A stretch of DNA of 64,000 nt from Lucifuga dentata (GCA_014773175.1 VXCM01000309.1:62001-126000); one strand, 5' to 3'; positions 34,201-48,556 are shown, numbered from the stretch's first letter. Translations and numbers: made by a program. Notes: generated from the sequence alone by a model not told the origin.

Positions 34201-37200
34201 CCGGCTACTTCCTGTGCAGAGTGGGTTGAACTCTGCAGACACAGACATCTGAAGTGTTTTCTGCAGGAGGGAGGCTTTAGCAAACTAGCAAACCCTGCAA
34301 TGTGGAAGACAAGTTAAATATTTCAGAAACAGTTAAGACTCACTTGCACTGGTCTCTGCGCTCACAGACTTTATCATCAAAGTCCACCTCAATTTTAAGG
34401 ATGAACTGCAGCTCTTCGTTAGTCACAAAAGTGGCCAATGAGCCATTGACCTTTTGACAGGTATCCACAGCCTGCCAGTAGTTCTCGTTCCTCAGGTAGA
34501 TTTTGTAGCAGCTGGCTGTCTTCTCGTAGTGGTGCCACCCACTGGGGCACTTCTCTGTGGGTGGAGAAACATCGTCATTAATAGCAATTGGGCACAAGGT
34601 CTTTGTTTCAACACATCAAGCGAATTCTCAGTTACATGCTGATTGTCTGCTCTTTCTTTGGGTAAAATGAAGCGGTAAGTAGGACGCTTACTGTTAAAGC
34701 GCACAGGCTGAGCCACGCCGATGACGTCTTCCACCTGGTCGTAGCCGTTTCCAAAGCGGAACCGTTCTTCCTTCATAGCTGCAAAAACATGTCCCAAGGT
34801 CAAATTCAAAATATTCTCCGGACTTCTGGATATTCATTTCATAGCAAATGTACAAAATCCTTCAATGTAATAAAAAGCCCACTGCTGTCAGAGAGTTTTC
34901 TCTGGTTATCAACCCCACAAACTCAGCAGAGCAGCAGGTAAACACATCGAGCATTTCTCTGACAACCTGATTGGTTTCTGTCAGTGCCGTTTGCTTCTGC
35001 AGCAGCTCCATCTCATAAAGCCACACATCAAATCATCTGTGTTTAAAACGACAGTAATAATCACAAAACTGCTGGATTACGTGAAAGGCTAAGTATGGAG
35101 CTGCATAAAAATACAGACAGGCAGTTTCAAGAGGGAAAATTCCCTAAACCAAAAATCCTCAGGCTAGATTAAAGAGTAATAGAGTAAATGACGACAGACT
35201 GTATGGATTAATACTGCTGCTCATGTCGCTACAGTTCTCTCTCTTCCTTATTTACTTTGTACACTGTGTGTGAGCTGTGGGTTTAGGAATTAGAAACACA
35301 ACATTAATTTGTCAGCTTGCGCCATGACAACCATCTACGTCTTCAAAACAAGATTAAGGAAGTTGCTGCAGATTTCAGGAAGAGAAATGCAGAAGCAGAG
35401 CAATTCTTTATCAACAAGCCAGCAGCATAGCTTGTGTTCTGATGTGAATATATTTGGGAATTCATGCTGACTCAAACACAGACTGAGGGGAGAACAGAAA
35501 TTTTATCCACATGCAGCACAACCAATGCTCCTCTTCCTCAGCAGACACTTTGACATTAAAACAAATCAGTAAATTTTCTACTAAATTTTTGTTGCTGCTT
35601 CTGTGTGTGTTGTAGTTGCAGCATTTATGTGCCAAATTGCTCCACGTTGCTGTTCTGTTGATCAATCTGCCTCTCTTAGATATTAATTCCCATGCATATG
35701 CATTATATTAGATATGCATTTAGGGTTTGCAGCTGTTATTAGGAAATAACAAAAAAGAAACTAACAGGAATTTGTCAGTGTACAGTTTTGTTTTTGATGT
35801 GTCAACCCGTGATTCCTGTCTGTTTTATGAATGTGGTTTTTGCTGAGCGGTAAATTAGATCTCATGTGGAGGCTGGATCAGGATGCAGAGCTGTTTTCAG
35901 CACCCACAGTTGCTGCTGTATGGAGGTCACATGCTGTGCTCAATCCTTTCAATAATGCCCCTTATGCAGTCAGAGATCTGGGGATAAGGCCTCTCTGGAT
36001 TTACAGGGGAAAAACAATAACAGCTTGTCACAACAATATCTATGCAGCATCGAAGAGATCAACAAACAAACAAAAACACACGTATGTGGTGCCACTAAGA
36101 ATCTGACCTTGCTCTGCTGTCTGAGGGCGTCAGTCCAGAGTTGTTATTCCTATATTCACTCGCTCCATTTTGCCGGTGAGGAAGAATGCAGCAGTTATTT
36201 GGTACTTCAAATGTGAAAACCTTGTCTGACCTGTTCGGCAAAGGCAAATTTATTTGGTGCGTTCCAAGGAGCTCATGTAATCATTGGTGTTTGTTGGTTT
36301 GTTTTTCTGGTTGTTAACAGGATATTCAAAAAGTTATAGGCGGATGTGGATGAAATTTGGGGAGACAGATAATGTTGAGAGGAGAAGTGATTACATTTTA
36401 GAGGTGATCTGGATAATATTCTGAATCCAGGATCCAAAAGAAGTTTTTAGCCTATTAAAAAAATATATATATATTTTTTTAAATCGATGCTAACAGGCCA
36501 GTTTCAATGAAATTTAGCATAGTGATTCATTTTTTTAACAAAAAGATCTGCTTATTGTGGTGATGATCCAGATCATATTCTGGTTTTATCGGGGATTTTG
36601 TAGGCTTTGGTGAGGGTATGTGCTCTCAGAATGCCTTCTTGTTATGGAGTAAGTTGGTCCATCAGTTCACCTCAGGGTGTCAACACGTCTCACCAGCCAC
36701 CTCTCAATGCAGCTTAAATGATCCCACTGTGTCCTCGGAGCATTTTTTTGGCAGATTCATAGCTGGGTTCAAAGCTGTCTTGTGTCATCCAAAGACACAT
36801 TTTAGTGCCAGGTGTGAGCAAGGCCAAAGTGTTGCTATTTTTGGCCACAAATCAATCGTGTAATGGGTGTTAGGTAAGAGAGACACGGTGTCAGAGGGCT
36901 TAGGTGGGCTGTACTCACGGGGACAGTCCATCTCGTCGCTCTTGTCCTCACATGCTGTCCAGCCGTCGCATTTCCAGGACATGGGGATACACTGCATCTT
37001 CCCACTGCGGCAGGCAAACTGCCCGGGGCTGCAGTGCTGCTCTGCAACACAACAGAAAAACAGCCCGTGTGGTCATACGTGCACGAGAACACACGCCTTT
37101 GCAAAACAAGGGCAAACGGTTAAAAGAGTCCAGCAGAGGATTTAGGAAAGTCACAAGCACTTCAATGAAAGTTAAGTGAGATCTGAGGTGGTCGAAGATG

Positions 37201-40200
37201 TAGGATAATGTGGAAGATTTCCTCAAATATGGAATGTATAAAAGTTTTATGCGATACGCAGTACGGTGCAGCGAACCCAGGACGTCACGCCAAGATGACA
37301 CACCACTGCGCAGACTGAGATATGCTGATGCCACGCTGTAATATAACCACCTATCAGCTCACACATTCAATATGCTCAGACAGAAACAGATGAAAATATA
37401 ATTATTTGATGGACCTTGGAAAAATGATTCCCTTGTTTGTGACTGAATATGTTTATATTCAATGAAATATGATTTACTGTAAATGTGCATCCCCCCAAAA
37501 AAATATAATTCTTGTTGACAAATTAAACTATATCCACAATCTACTGTTTTTAACGGACCTTAATGTACGCTGAATATGAAATAACAACTATTAATGGGAA
37601 AGTAAAGGTTATATTTTTAATACATATCACAATAATTCTTCCACTGAAAATAAATGTAAAGACAGTTGTTAACATGTCTTCAGTTCTAATGGCAGCTGAG
37701 AGCTTCTGCCTTAGAGCAACAGCAGACACACACTTAACACCCTCTATAGGCTTTTTGTCTGTTTGTATCCCTCAGCGACATGGTCTGTGTTAAGTGGGTC
37801 AATGTCTCCACGCCATGTGATTAACATAAGAGACGCCCTGTGTCAAAGCTGCCCGTTTTAATGCTTTTCCTGTCATGAATGAACGGCTCTATCAACTCAA
37901 ACAGGAAGCAAGGATATTGACTATGGGAAAGAGAATTTGACTGCCATGTTTCAACACTGAGCTAAATGCTAAAACCAAAAAAAACACTGAAATGCCCTCG
38001 CACGTTTTTTAACACAGATGACGAGCGCTCGTGTCAAAATAACGGTGTACAGTTGTTTTTGCTTTTAAAGAATGTTCTGACTTCCATTTGAGAAATGTTA
38101 CGGGGGTTCAAACTGAGGGGAGAAGGTTTTATTTTATTCTGACAAAAAAGATCAGACAGCCACTACACTACAAGACATTCTGCTTACCTGACAATAATCT
38201 TGCCAGAGCTAGCCGCGGACCTGAAACACATAGAAACAATAGGGTGAACTATCCTTTATGTCAACGTGTCCCTTTTAGGATGCTTAAAGGACCATACCAG
38301 TGATTTTGCATGTTTGAGCCCAATAAAAGCAGTTTTCTCCTTGGACTCCCTATCGGAAACATACATTTTCTTCTGTGTAGCTCAGTGTTGAGTTCATGTT
38401 GAAAAGCTACAATTATGTTATTTCGACAAAAAAAATTAAATATACATCTTTTTCACTGTGATGGATTATCTATCTCAAGCATATTTCAAGTCTCTACAAG
38501 TTGATTTTTATTAAATGGAAGCCTGGAAGATAGGGGGAAAAAATTCTAAACCTTATCACTCCAGTAGTTTGAAAAATGGTTGACAGTAGTGTAATGTCTA
38601 TGCAGGTTGTGTTTATTGGGCTCAAACTTGTGAAATCACCGATATGGTCCTTTACTTACAATTGAGCCTGCACTGAACAAGGCCAGGTTATAAAAGGATA
38701 TGATTTGTCCTCGTCCTCAGTTTTTCTCCTCTAGGAAATCCTTTATTTACACTGCCAACATTTTCTCTGCCATTTGTCAGGGTTTGGTTATTTTTCCCAT
38801 TTGCTTGTCTGTTTTGAAGTTAAAGCACCTGCTTGTGGGCTGCAGGTGGCTACGTTTTCCTACGAGAGCCAACCACCCACCCACCCTTCAAATATAGCAA
38901 CGCTAATTTTACTTAGCAACAAGGTTTAAGCTATTTCGAGGCTGTCGTTTCATCCATGTAATAACTTCCGCAGTTAAAAACTGACCCACGCGAACCAGAT
39001 TTTCAGCTCTGACAACCTTGCTGAGCAAGAACGCATCGTACGTCATGCTCCGACGCTTAACCCATATTAGAATAAGTGCATTAACTCGAATCCCATCGAG
39101 CCTAAAAATGTGTCGAAATTACCAACAACATATTTCAGACAATTGTACATTAGAGGATTATAAAACTTTAAACTGTAATCCAAACAATGTTTATGCTGTG
39201 ATGGAGTAAAAACTCAATCTTGTCTTAAGTGTCCTGCAAGCAATTAGAAAGAAAATGATCATTCCTGTCATGTTTCATTTAAAGACACCAGTGCATACTT
39301 TCCTCGATTTCCTACACACATCTACACTTGGTCATTAGTAAACTCTGTTCTTCTGCCTGTAGAAGGCTGCTTGGTGATTTAACAAATTTTATGGCAACCA
39401 CCATGAAGGTCCAAAAACGGGTGGTGTCATGAAACTCACTGCTTGATCATTACCAATATTATAAAATACAGGGCGAAGCAATGTCTTAAATCAATATTAC
39501 AGACAATTTTTATTCATACCTGTCAACAATGAGCTTTGAAAATAATGGCGATTTTCTGAGACACGACCCGATTGGTAGTATGTTTGTTTATTGCTCCCAC
39601 GAGAAACTGTTTCAATCAACTTTGGTTCCGCTTGGCTTCAGGTGTNTGTTTGTTTATTGCTCCCACGAGAAACTGTTTCAATCAACTTTGGTTCCGCTTG
39701 GCTTCAGGTGTCTTCTGGCAAGCGCGTCCCACTTGTAATACCTACAAGCCCCACCAGGGGGGGGCACGCCACACAATGACCGAAACGACTTAATTGGGCC
39801 AATTACGATTCTGTATAACTGTCAAAATACGGGAGATTTACGGAGAGAAATTACCAAACAGGAGCACAGCGGGAGAGGGGGTGAAAATATAGGAGAAACC
39901 CGAGAACGAACGGCCTTTCTGCCCAGATCGTGGCTCGATTATTGCTGCGCCACTTGTGCTTATGTCGCTCACATTGGCTACATGTACGAAAGGTCAGCGG
40001 CCACTCACCCCTTATCATGTGAAACCAGCCTCACAATATCCTGACAACCAAAGCCACCTTCAAAGTGTGTTTTAGGCTAAGACCGAACCATTTCATCACT
40101 ATAACGATTAATCAAATATTTGTCAGGATAAATAAGCTGATAAAACCAGCCTGTATAATTTCATCAACACATCTGCATTGCACAAGGCATTTATGTGGTA

Positions 40201-43200
40201 GCTGTTAGCTTTTAGTGCATATTGTGTTATATATCATGCTTGTTGCTTTGCTATATCAAACTGCTGGGAAGCTATTAGCCGGGCAAACCTGAGCACATCA
40301 GCTTCCTGTTTATTAAGTAGTAAAATTAATTCAGCTGACTTCATCTCTATGGAAGGGAAAGCAGTAAGTGTGTGATCTGAGTCTTGAATGAAGGCGTTCT
40401 GCCTGCGTACATCAGTATTCATGCTTCATGTGCTTTTATGAGAAGTGTGCAGAGCCGTGCTAATAGAATTTGTGGTGAGATCAGCAACGTTCCTCTGTGG
40501 GTTAGCAGATATTACAGGCTGCGAGGACAGTGTGGACATCTTCAGAATAAACATCCTGTATCTTTTGACAGCTCTAAGCTCTTTCCTTTTTATCTGTTAT
40601 CAGAGCTTCCTGCAGATAGGGAGGAAGGAGCTGAATGCGCTCTGGTTAATAGCGTCTTCTGAATTCATCCATCGCTCTCTGCTCGGTGGGGATCTCATCA
40701 AAGATTTTATTACACGTATGATTAAAGAGGGTCTGTTTTGAGATAAGCTACAAAAAAAAAAAAAAAAAAANAAAAAAAAAAAAAAAAATACGACTAACCA
40801 CAATGCAAAGTAACACATACACTTAGCATACTTAATTCTGATAAATCTGCATGTAGCTTAAAGGTCATTTTGCATGTTTGAGTCGAATATATTCATACAC
40901 GTAACATTACTGACAATCATTTTCCAAAGCACACTACTAGAATGGTGAATTAGAAAATTTGTTTCCTACCTTCCTGTAGCGAAGAACTGACCTGGTTCTG
41001 ACCTCAGTTCTTCACTACAGCACTTGAATGCACCACTAGGAAGCATTTTCAGATCACTCCACACTTTTTATTGTGTTTAAATGCTAAAATTACATAACTT
41101 CAAAAAAAAAAAAAAATCTGAATGTCTTGCTCGTGATAATGGATTACCTATCCCAAGAATGTTTCAAGTATCAACAAGTTGATTTTAATAGAGTACCAGA
41201 ATGAACTGAAACCAGTGACTAATGTGTGGATGTTTACTTTGAAACTTTTATATTACTGAAGACCGTGGACAAGCATAATAAAATAAATTCTTACTGAGGC
41301 TACTTCTCACCGACAGTTTTTAGATTTTTGGATAACTCTATGACTGAGCCAACCACAGCAGAATAAAACCATGTTGACCTTCTGCACACGCTGCATCAAC
41401 TCATTACTCATATCAAGTCTGAAGCTTCCGCTTAAAGCAGGCATGGACATGATTTCAAATTTTCTGGCACCTCACATTTAAAACCAATGTTTTACCATAT
41501 AAAAGCTTATCAGGCCAGCAAACCAAGCTGAGGTGAAAACAGATCTGTTTTAAAGGAAGCTAAGAAAAACAAGTGGTTGCCAGTAAGGTAACGTGTGTGC
41601 AGGTTGTATATATACTGGCTCAAACATGCAAAATTGCAGATATTGTCCTTTATATTTAATCTATCAGACTGTAACATTTTTCATTGCTTGTGAATTGATG
41701 TGACACAGTTGGTACTTAGACAGTAATCAGATTTCACTTTGCAGTGCTGAGCACAATTGGTCGAGCCAAAAACCAAAGTGAATACTATATAAACAGCTGT
41801 GACCCAATGGGAGTTCATTTAAAGATGAATGTCTTACAGGGTCAATAAATTGTTTTGTTTTTTTAAACTAACCTGCAGCACAAAAATCTAAAACCTAACA
41901 CATCAGCAGGTGGATTGTGGGGAACCACATTGAATGGCTTTCCAAATATACTTTCTGCTTTTCCAAAATGCCCCTGCTTAGCAAGACACTACAAAATATT
42001 TCAGCAGTAAAGGCAAAAAATTATTGTTCTCCAGCCAAACAAGTGATAAGGAATTATCTGAAAAAGCGTTGTTTGCTAGATTTGAGCTGTAATTAGGTGA
42101 CTTTCTTGTCTTTGCTGTGAGAATGTTCTAGAAGGGAGGGTGGGATTTCTCCTGCAGACTCTGGTAGAGGGAAATGGTGTGTTTATGTTGTAACTTCTAC
42201 TAATTGCTGTCAGAGGTCAATGCGGTTAATAACGACTCTACAATCACTTTGCCTGGAAGAAGAATAAGATCTGCAATTATTATTGATCAAAAAATTAAAA
42301 GAATTGAACATGTTCCTTCTGCCAAATCACTCTTCTTTCATTTAAAAGCAATAAGCTGGTCAAGTTTACATTTATTTTATGTTGTGTGAATAAAGAAATA
42401 AATGAACCACCCCTCAAAAAGCCCTCTTTGCTGTTCTACATCTTGCTGCTAGCTAACATTCAGAAAACAATGGACTGCAGATGAAACTCTTTTATCTCTT
42501 AGCCTCTTGACCTACTTTTTAGGGTTGAGAAAAACATCGGGGAAATCATCATGAGTTTATCACACACACAACGCAGATGGACAGACTATCATGCTCACAT
42601 TCACATCTATGAACACTTTGGAGTGTCCAATTCACCTGACTCGCATGTGCTGTGGAGGAAACTTAAGCGCCTGGAGGAAACCCATGTGTGCTAACCGCTG
42701 AACCACCACGGTGCCCTGTAATGTGTATATGACCATATCCAGTGCTATTTTTACACTTGTTTTGTACTATTTGTTTGTAGTGTTTTGAATAATGTGAACA
42801 TATAATCAACCCATACAAGTCTCAATGCTCAATTCCAATCTTTTGCCGATATCCAATGTTTTGTTCTGTGTATTTACATTTTCTTTCTTAAGCGGCTCAT
42901 ATCTGATACCTGTATTTACACGGCTTTGACCTGTAGCAGCCCAGATGCAATTATGCATGCGCACATTTCTGAGACAGATGGAAACAAAACGCTTCAATAG
43001 ACTAAGATGATCATATATAAAACTATGATCAGCAGGTTAGCAGCTTTCAACTGCAGCAAGAAACATCTGATATGTTGTGTTGGCGTTTCTCTCTCCCATC
43101 AGGACGTGTAATTTTGTCGGTTGATCACAGAGAAGCGGGTGGAGTTGGAGTTTTGCTGCTGTAACTGGAGCCTGTTATCACACACAAACATGTCTATTTG

Positions 43201-45841
43201 GCATAAACACACATCGTATGTCTGATATATATATATATATATAGTATGTCCTCCATTTTTGTTTACAGAAAGCAGTCATCGTATTGATTGCTTACATCAT
43301 CCATATGTGGACAAGGTGGAATGTTACATAGGAGTCAGAATGGGAAGGAAATTCTGATCTGTGTATTTAGACAACAGTCGCATTGGCAGACATTCGATAC
43401 TTATCCGATTTATTTCCACATATGCAAGTGGCCCAAAATGGATCTGAGAATATCCGATTCTATGTGGCTTTTACCATTTACATCTTCAGGAAGCGTATCC
43501 GATACGCGTCACACATGAGCAAAAGATCGGAATCAGGTCGCATTTGGGTGGTAGCATAAATCCAGTCAAATCCCTGTATGAAGCTTACTTGCTCAATAAA
43601 ATGGATTCTTAAGTCAAGTGTGTGACATGCAGTGTATTCTGTATGCCAAGTGACTCCAGCACACGACATGTCAAGTGCCTCATACCAAACTGCATAAATA
43701 AAATCTGACATTTTAATGCCGCCTGGGTCACCGCCAGTCTAAGCCTGATAGAATGAGACTGAAGGTCTTGACAACTCTTTAAGAGCCATTTAGAAATGGA
43801 ATACTTATGCACATAAGCAAGCAGTTCAAGCTAATTAGAATAAAATCTGGTTTATAACAGCGCAACAACACTGCCTGTTTTGGAAATAACACGTGAATCA
43901 TGACTGTAAAAGTTAAACATTTAGCAAAATAAGCAATGACCAGCAGATTATATGTATGATGAACATGAAAAGTGTAAACTCAAGAGCATGAAAAGGTCTT
44001 TAGTAATAATTATATTACCTGCCTAGGCTATCAACAAGGTACTGCAAAATCAGATTTCTAATAGAAGTTTGTTTAAAGCTCTCAACAGGACAACTCCCCA
44101 CCCCCGACCAACACTAACTGGGTGAAATGGTGAGAAAACAGAGCCCCCTTTACTGAAGGCCACAGCAGCACCCAAACAACTGGTAGTGGCTTCAAAACAA
44201 ATGGCCACCCACCAAGTCCAAACAACTCTGTACTCCCTCACTAACTCTGAATGATGATGCATTAGGCTGAAATAGGGATAACTGATGACCTTAACTTTCA
44301 AATTATATAGATAAACCAAGTCGATTCATTCACTCTGGGGCATTACAGCAAGTACTGAATCCACATTTCAAAAGATAAATTATTGCTGCCGATGCTGATC
44401 ATTATGCTCTGTAACTGAGTGCAAATGAACCAGAAAGATTTTCCTCATGTGAAGCTGATTACTGTCCTAAAAGCACACCTCCCAAAACAACTAATGAATG
44501 CAGCGTTTTTTTTTGTGATTTTGTGTGTTGTGGATTAAGCAAAAAATTATGTATTTATTGAGTAGTAAGTTGAATTGGTGATAAGTTTTTCCCATCCAGA
44601 GAAAGGAGGATCACCAGAACAGAGCTAACGTTGGGGGTAATGATGGATTTGTACTCTTGCTGCATTCAGCAAGGTTTTGCTAGCATTTGCATTTAAAGGC
44701 TAGAAAAAGCATTTTATGGGGAAAGAAGAATCATTTCAGCATTAGGCTAAAAAAAAAGAAAAAAGCATGCTTCATCAGGGAAAAAAAAATTAAGACATAA
44801 TGTCAGAATAAACAGTTTGTGGGCACCTTTAGAAACTGTTTTGCCAGTGCACCTGGAACACTTTTGGATGTTCACGTTTGCTTCAGGAAAAAAGTTGTGT
44901 TTTATAACGAACATGTGAAAGAACTCAAGAGGATCATACAGTTCTTATGTCATAAGTACCTTGGTGATTGCACCAAGGACAATAAAAGGAAAGTATGTTT
45001 TATTTCTCCATCAACGCTTTTGTATTATCTCGAGTGTGTGTTTGCAGCTGTGACAAATGAATCCCACCCTGGGATAACAACCTATTTTATCTTGACTTAT
45101 TCAGCTAGAAATCACCGAAATGTGGCTGAAGACACCTTTATGGCAGTGTCAGGAGAAATGCAATGCTGTTCATTCTCTCGTCTGGTATGTTTAATTGAAA
45201 AGATAAAGGAAGAGTCAATAAAAACCAGGCTTTTTGATTGCTGGTGCATGAATCAGACATGCATTTCATATTGGATCTTAGCAAAGAGCAAACGAGAGAT
45301 AACGTGAAAGGTAAGCCCACCTCAACTGTTTACTTACCTTTGTATTTGGAGTTATGATTTAATAGGACTACACAAATCTGTATAACATAAATTCACAACG
45401 TAGTTCTATCAATATGTAAACTAAATAACAGGAAAGTGTTTTATCGTGGAACAAATAGATTATTACCGTCCAGAAAATGGAGTGACTTCACTAATTCTGG
45501 TTAAATTAACAGGTGCTGTTTAATGCTCCGTGAATGGACTTTTTTTTTTTAACCACTTTTTATTTAACTGCTACATTACCGGAACCGGAGCTCTGTCCGC
45601 AACGGTTAGCAACGAGGCAGCAGCCGTGTAAAAATCACGGGAGTGCCGTGGTTTATCCAGCAGGCCTGCTTTCTGCTCTCATCTCTAATCTGTTTCTCTC
45701 ACTTTGAAGCCAAGCCCACGGGAGTGCATGCAAAGGAAAAACAACGTAGATTTCTTTACCTGTCCGTGGTGGGTCCGTTAACGTGAGGACGAAGAGAAGA
45801 GAGAAGAGGACGAAACTGCTGCTGTCAGCCTTTGGCAACAT
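31250..45841 (-). CDS. dgcr2: DGCR2/IDD integral membrane protein (10 exons, 528 aa after removing an assembly duplication)
   Basis: Single-pass membrane protein with adhesion-receptor-like modules; ligand not established. Exons (minus order): 45760-45841, 36919-37041, 34692-34778, 34344-34554, 33755-33831, 33443-33625, 33138-33341, 32576-32728, 32057-32293, 31250-31544. Signal peptide [19 protein letters not shown]; LDLa repeat, about 28-68 ([21 protein letters not shown]); C-type lectin-like domain, about 98-254 ([33 protein letters not shown]); VWC module, 255-322 ([11 protein letters not shown]); TM helix and [11 protein letters not shown] stop-transfer, about 323-373; cytoplasmic tail with two PPPPY motifs; C-terminus CSFLSTVV matches the human ending NTVV. 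Exon 10 carries an exact 64-base duplication plus N (31255-31383); deleting one copy and the N restores a 1,587-nt frame ending at 31250. The exon 7 donor appears to be GC. Human protein is 550 aa. Confidence 0.95.
31255..31383. repeat. dgcr2: Assembly-join duplication in dgcr2 last exon (64 bp x2 around N)
   Basis: Identical 64-base copies flank the N at 31319. As assembled, the extra 65 bases shift the frame past the true stop. Confidence 0.9.
36290..36610 (+). repeat. Dispersed fish repeat, unclassified
   Basis: Contains GATGAAATTTGGGGAG and GTGATCTGGATAAT, words I associate with a repeat family common in teleosts. Located in dgcr2 intron 2. Family not assigned. Confidence 0.4.
38284..38655 (+). 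mobile_element. Palindromic MITE family, copy D (internally deleted)
   Basis: Ends TTAAAGGACCATACCAGTGA and CACCGATATGGTCCTTTA, with GCCCAATAAA and TTTATTGGGC inside them. At 372 bp it is shorter than copy A because the first interior block is missing. Located in dgcr2 intron 1. Confidence 0.8.
39581..39711. repeat. Assembly-join duplication (65 bp x2 around N)
   Basis: Identical 65-base copies flank the N at 39646 in dgcr2 intron 1. Confidence 0.85.
40858..41652 (+). mobile_element. Palindromic MITE family, copy E (expanded)
   Basis: Left end AAAGGTCATTTTGCATG, right end GGCTCAAACATGCAAAATTG...TTGTCCTTTA. The shared interior block TTTCAAGTATCAACAAG is present. About 250 extra bases between 41220 and 41580 do not match other copies and may be a nested insertion. 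Confidence 0.65.
42620..42716. repeat. Decayed dispersed repeat (LINE/SINE tail-like)
   Basis: GGAGGAAAC...CTGGAGGAAACCCATG and GAACCACCACGGTGCCC resemble a widespread fish retroelement segment (the ACCCGGAGGAAACCCAC/CACCGTGCCGC words). Too short and diverged to classify. Confidence 0.45.
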
Positions 45842-46098
45842 TTATCCTCCATTCATAATAACGCCTTTATCCAGAAATGTAACAAATACACCGAGGATAT
45901 GCACCGCCGTCGCCTTCTTCGTACTTACAAGGGCCGCATACAGTTTACACCCATTTTAAGCACTCTAAGATGCAAGTAATGATAAATAACAACGCGAGTG
46001 AGGCATAATAAAACAACACGGCGACAAAGATTACGGTTAATTTGGCTAATGTTAGCTAGCTGGATAATGCTAGCATCCGTCCAGCAGCGGCGCACAAC

Positions 46099-46108
46099 CA
46101 AGATGGCT
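46099..46108. promoter_or_regulatory. dgcr2: YY1-type site in dgcr2 promoter
   Basis: CAAGATGGC, the YY1 core often found near TATA-less start sites, about 260 bases upstream of the dgcr2 start codon in a GC-richer stretch (about 45850-46270). Confidence 0.4.
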
Positions 46109-46299
46109 CCGTCCTCCCATCACAACAATCCCAAACATTCAGCACACACAGGCAGTCAGCTGGAGCAGCACCGGGCGGAGTTGGCTCATAATACACAGCG
46201 TCACACACCGTTACCAGGGCTAATATGAAATGTAATAATATTATTACTCCGTTACTGTGCGAACCGACGCACTTCATAATTAAATATTACGTTAACGCG

Positions 46300-48180
46300 G
46301 AGCGATATTTTTTTTATTTTTATTTTTTGGCTAAGCAGTTCACAAGACCTAATCACGCCTTAAGATATTTTTTCTCGTCTGAATTTCCCTGGTGATAAAT
46401 AACGTATCCAACTATCTTTTCAAAATCAAAAACTATTTTCTTGAAATAATGGTAGTAATCAAACAAACTAGTAAGGTGGTTCTCAAATTGTGATACATGT
46501 ACCCCCAGTGGTACTTAAAGCGCCACCTGGCGGTATGCCAGATAACTGGAAATTTCTGCAACAAATCAAAAAAGTTGAAGTCTATGGAAATGCTATTATT
46601 GTAAAATAACTCACAAATACAATGGATTTCATTAAGAAATTGTAATTATTTTAAGATTTTGTTGTTGAAAATTATCCAACTCATTCCCTGTGTATAAAAT
46701 GTGATTCTGTTGTTTTTGCACTCATACTTTAAAGAATTGTAAGCTTTTTGTCATTTATTATTAAGTAATAACACACACTTTATCTGTTTACCAGCTTCTC
46801 AAAGTTAACATTTAGTGATTGTTTCAGTTTTATATCGTTGTATACTTAATCTTTTTAAGTTTTTTGACTTGAAATGAGCAATTAAAATGTATCACTTTGG
46901 GCTCAGGGAGCTCCTGACACACATTTATGATTTGTTTAAAAATAATTCTAGATTTAAAAATAAATTCTCAAAAAAAAAAATAGTTGCAGCCCTAAAACCC
47001 AAACACTGCATTTACCATGACTGATGAATCCTCACACTTAAGTAAATTTTAAAGCTTATTTCATCTCTTGCTGGGAGATACACAATATGAGATGCAATAC
47101 CTCTGCCATATGATTTGTGTGGAATGTCAAAGTCAGGTTTTGACACTCCAGTAGCTAAGGCACCTTTAAATTTATGACCCATGACTCAGATTAATCTGAA
47201 TATTAACTTATTAAGCATTAATGAAATGTTAAGCATTGAAGCTTAAAATATGTTCACTCAAAATGCTTTTCACTGCAGTTGAACTTACCTATAACCTGGA
47301 CATCATTTACACACTTGAAATGTGAAAGTCTGGACAGATTGAAGGAGTTCAGGATTAGCTTTTAGTAGGAGACTTGGGATATGGATATTTAGTAAAATAT
47401 GCAGAAGCTGTAAATCTTATGCAGCAGAACATTTTTAAAAAGAGGGTCAATTATTGCCCTGTTTCATTTATTTTGAGGGCTTGAAATGTAGTTAAGATTC
47501 AGTAGCTGCATGAGGTATAATAATGGCTACAAACTTTTGACGGGACAAATTTATGTGGGCACACCTTTTTTTCCAGTTACATAAAAATTCATATTCAATG
47601 TCAACTGTTCTGAAAAACAAATGAAAGGTGAGTTTAGATGTGTGTGCAGGTAAGTAATAAAGGTGTTTCTGCATCACTTTCCTGCTTATGAAAACACAGA
47701 CCTCTGTTTTCTCCATTTTTAAAACATAAATACATAAAAAAAAAGAAAACACTGTTAGGGTACTAAAACAAGTTGAGTAATTTTGTATTATGCACAGATG
47801 AAGAGAAACTTTTAGCCATCATGGCAACATGTTCAGAAAGCTGAGGGATATCGGTGGGATGATGAGTGAGCACATCAACTGTGGTTAAAATGCTGAAGCA
47901 ACTGTTGGCTTATAACTGAATAAAAAAATATCTTTAGGACATGCTGGTGGGTAGCTGACTCATGCACACAGCTGTGTGCGTCTTTGTACAACACAGCACT
48001 ATGCAAGCACAGATATGCTGATTTTTAACACATTAGTCAGTTTGTTCAGGCTGAAGTGGCTGAATAAAACCAAAGTAATAATACTCTAGGAAAAAATAAA
48101 ATGTACGACACAAATGAAATAGAACTGTGGACAGTGAGATGGATTTTACAGGGCCCCAATTTAACCCATCGGTGCAAAAA
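46300..48180. other. Intergenic region between dgcr2 and ess2
   Basis: AT-rich. No single-exon kinase reading frame is present, although TSSK genes sit next to ESS2 in mammals. A TGGTTCTCAAA-type repeat end lies near 46478. Nothing else recognised. Confidence 0.65.
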
Positions 48181-48365
48181 TGAAAATGAAAACATACATA
48201 TTGTGGTAGTCAAAGTACACCTTGATGCCAAGAATGTCGCCGACTGTATTTAGCTAGGCTAGCTTCATATGAGTATAAACAACAACGTATGAACGTAAAA
48301 TCGACGTAGTTACATAACGTCACAGGAAGTTCCCAGTAACTTTTTTCCCCCAATCTACCGATACA
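48181..48365 (+). repeat. ess2-flanking direct repeat, downstream copy
   Basis: About 185 bases, nearly identical to 52378-52630 and in the same orientation. It lies about 190 bases past the ess2 stop codon. It has TA or CA where the promoter copy has CG at three places. It is followed by a poly-A tract with an N join at 48382. Confidence 0.9.
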
Positions 48366-48556
48366 AAAAAAAAAAAAAAATNAAAAAAAAAAAAAAAATT
48401 ATAAATTCTGTACAATGCTCTACTGTTCTGTTCCGCTTGGCCAGAGAAAAAGTTCTCATTTTTCTGAGAGAGCTGGCTCTGGAAAGGAACTAAAGCTCTC
48501 CAGACTATGAAAAGTCAATTCTGTACAATCCCCAGCAAAGAACAGATTCTGTGCTT

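Larger units (their letters stand above)
37042..45759 (-). other. dgcr2: dgcr2 intron 1 (8.7 kb)
   Basis: Large first intron. It holds MITE copies D and E, N joins at 39646 and 40771, a decayed dispersed repeat near 42620-42715, a short (TA)n tract near 43228, and a GC-richer patch near 43370-43560 with several CCGAT/ATCGG words that may be another old repeat. No exon of another gene is supported. Confidence 0.75.

Noticed and set aside
44819..45307. 162-codon open frame on + inside dgcr2 intron 1
   Set aside because: It begins with GTG rather than ATG, matches no family I know, has no splice or promoter context, and its composition is that of the surrounding AT-rich intron.
46300..48180. 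Possible TSSK kinase gene expected next to ess2
   Set aside because: No long open frame and no kinase motifs (HRD, DFG) on either strand.
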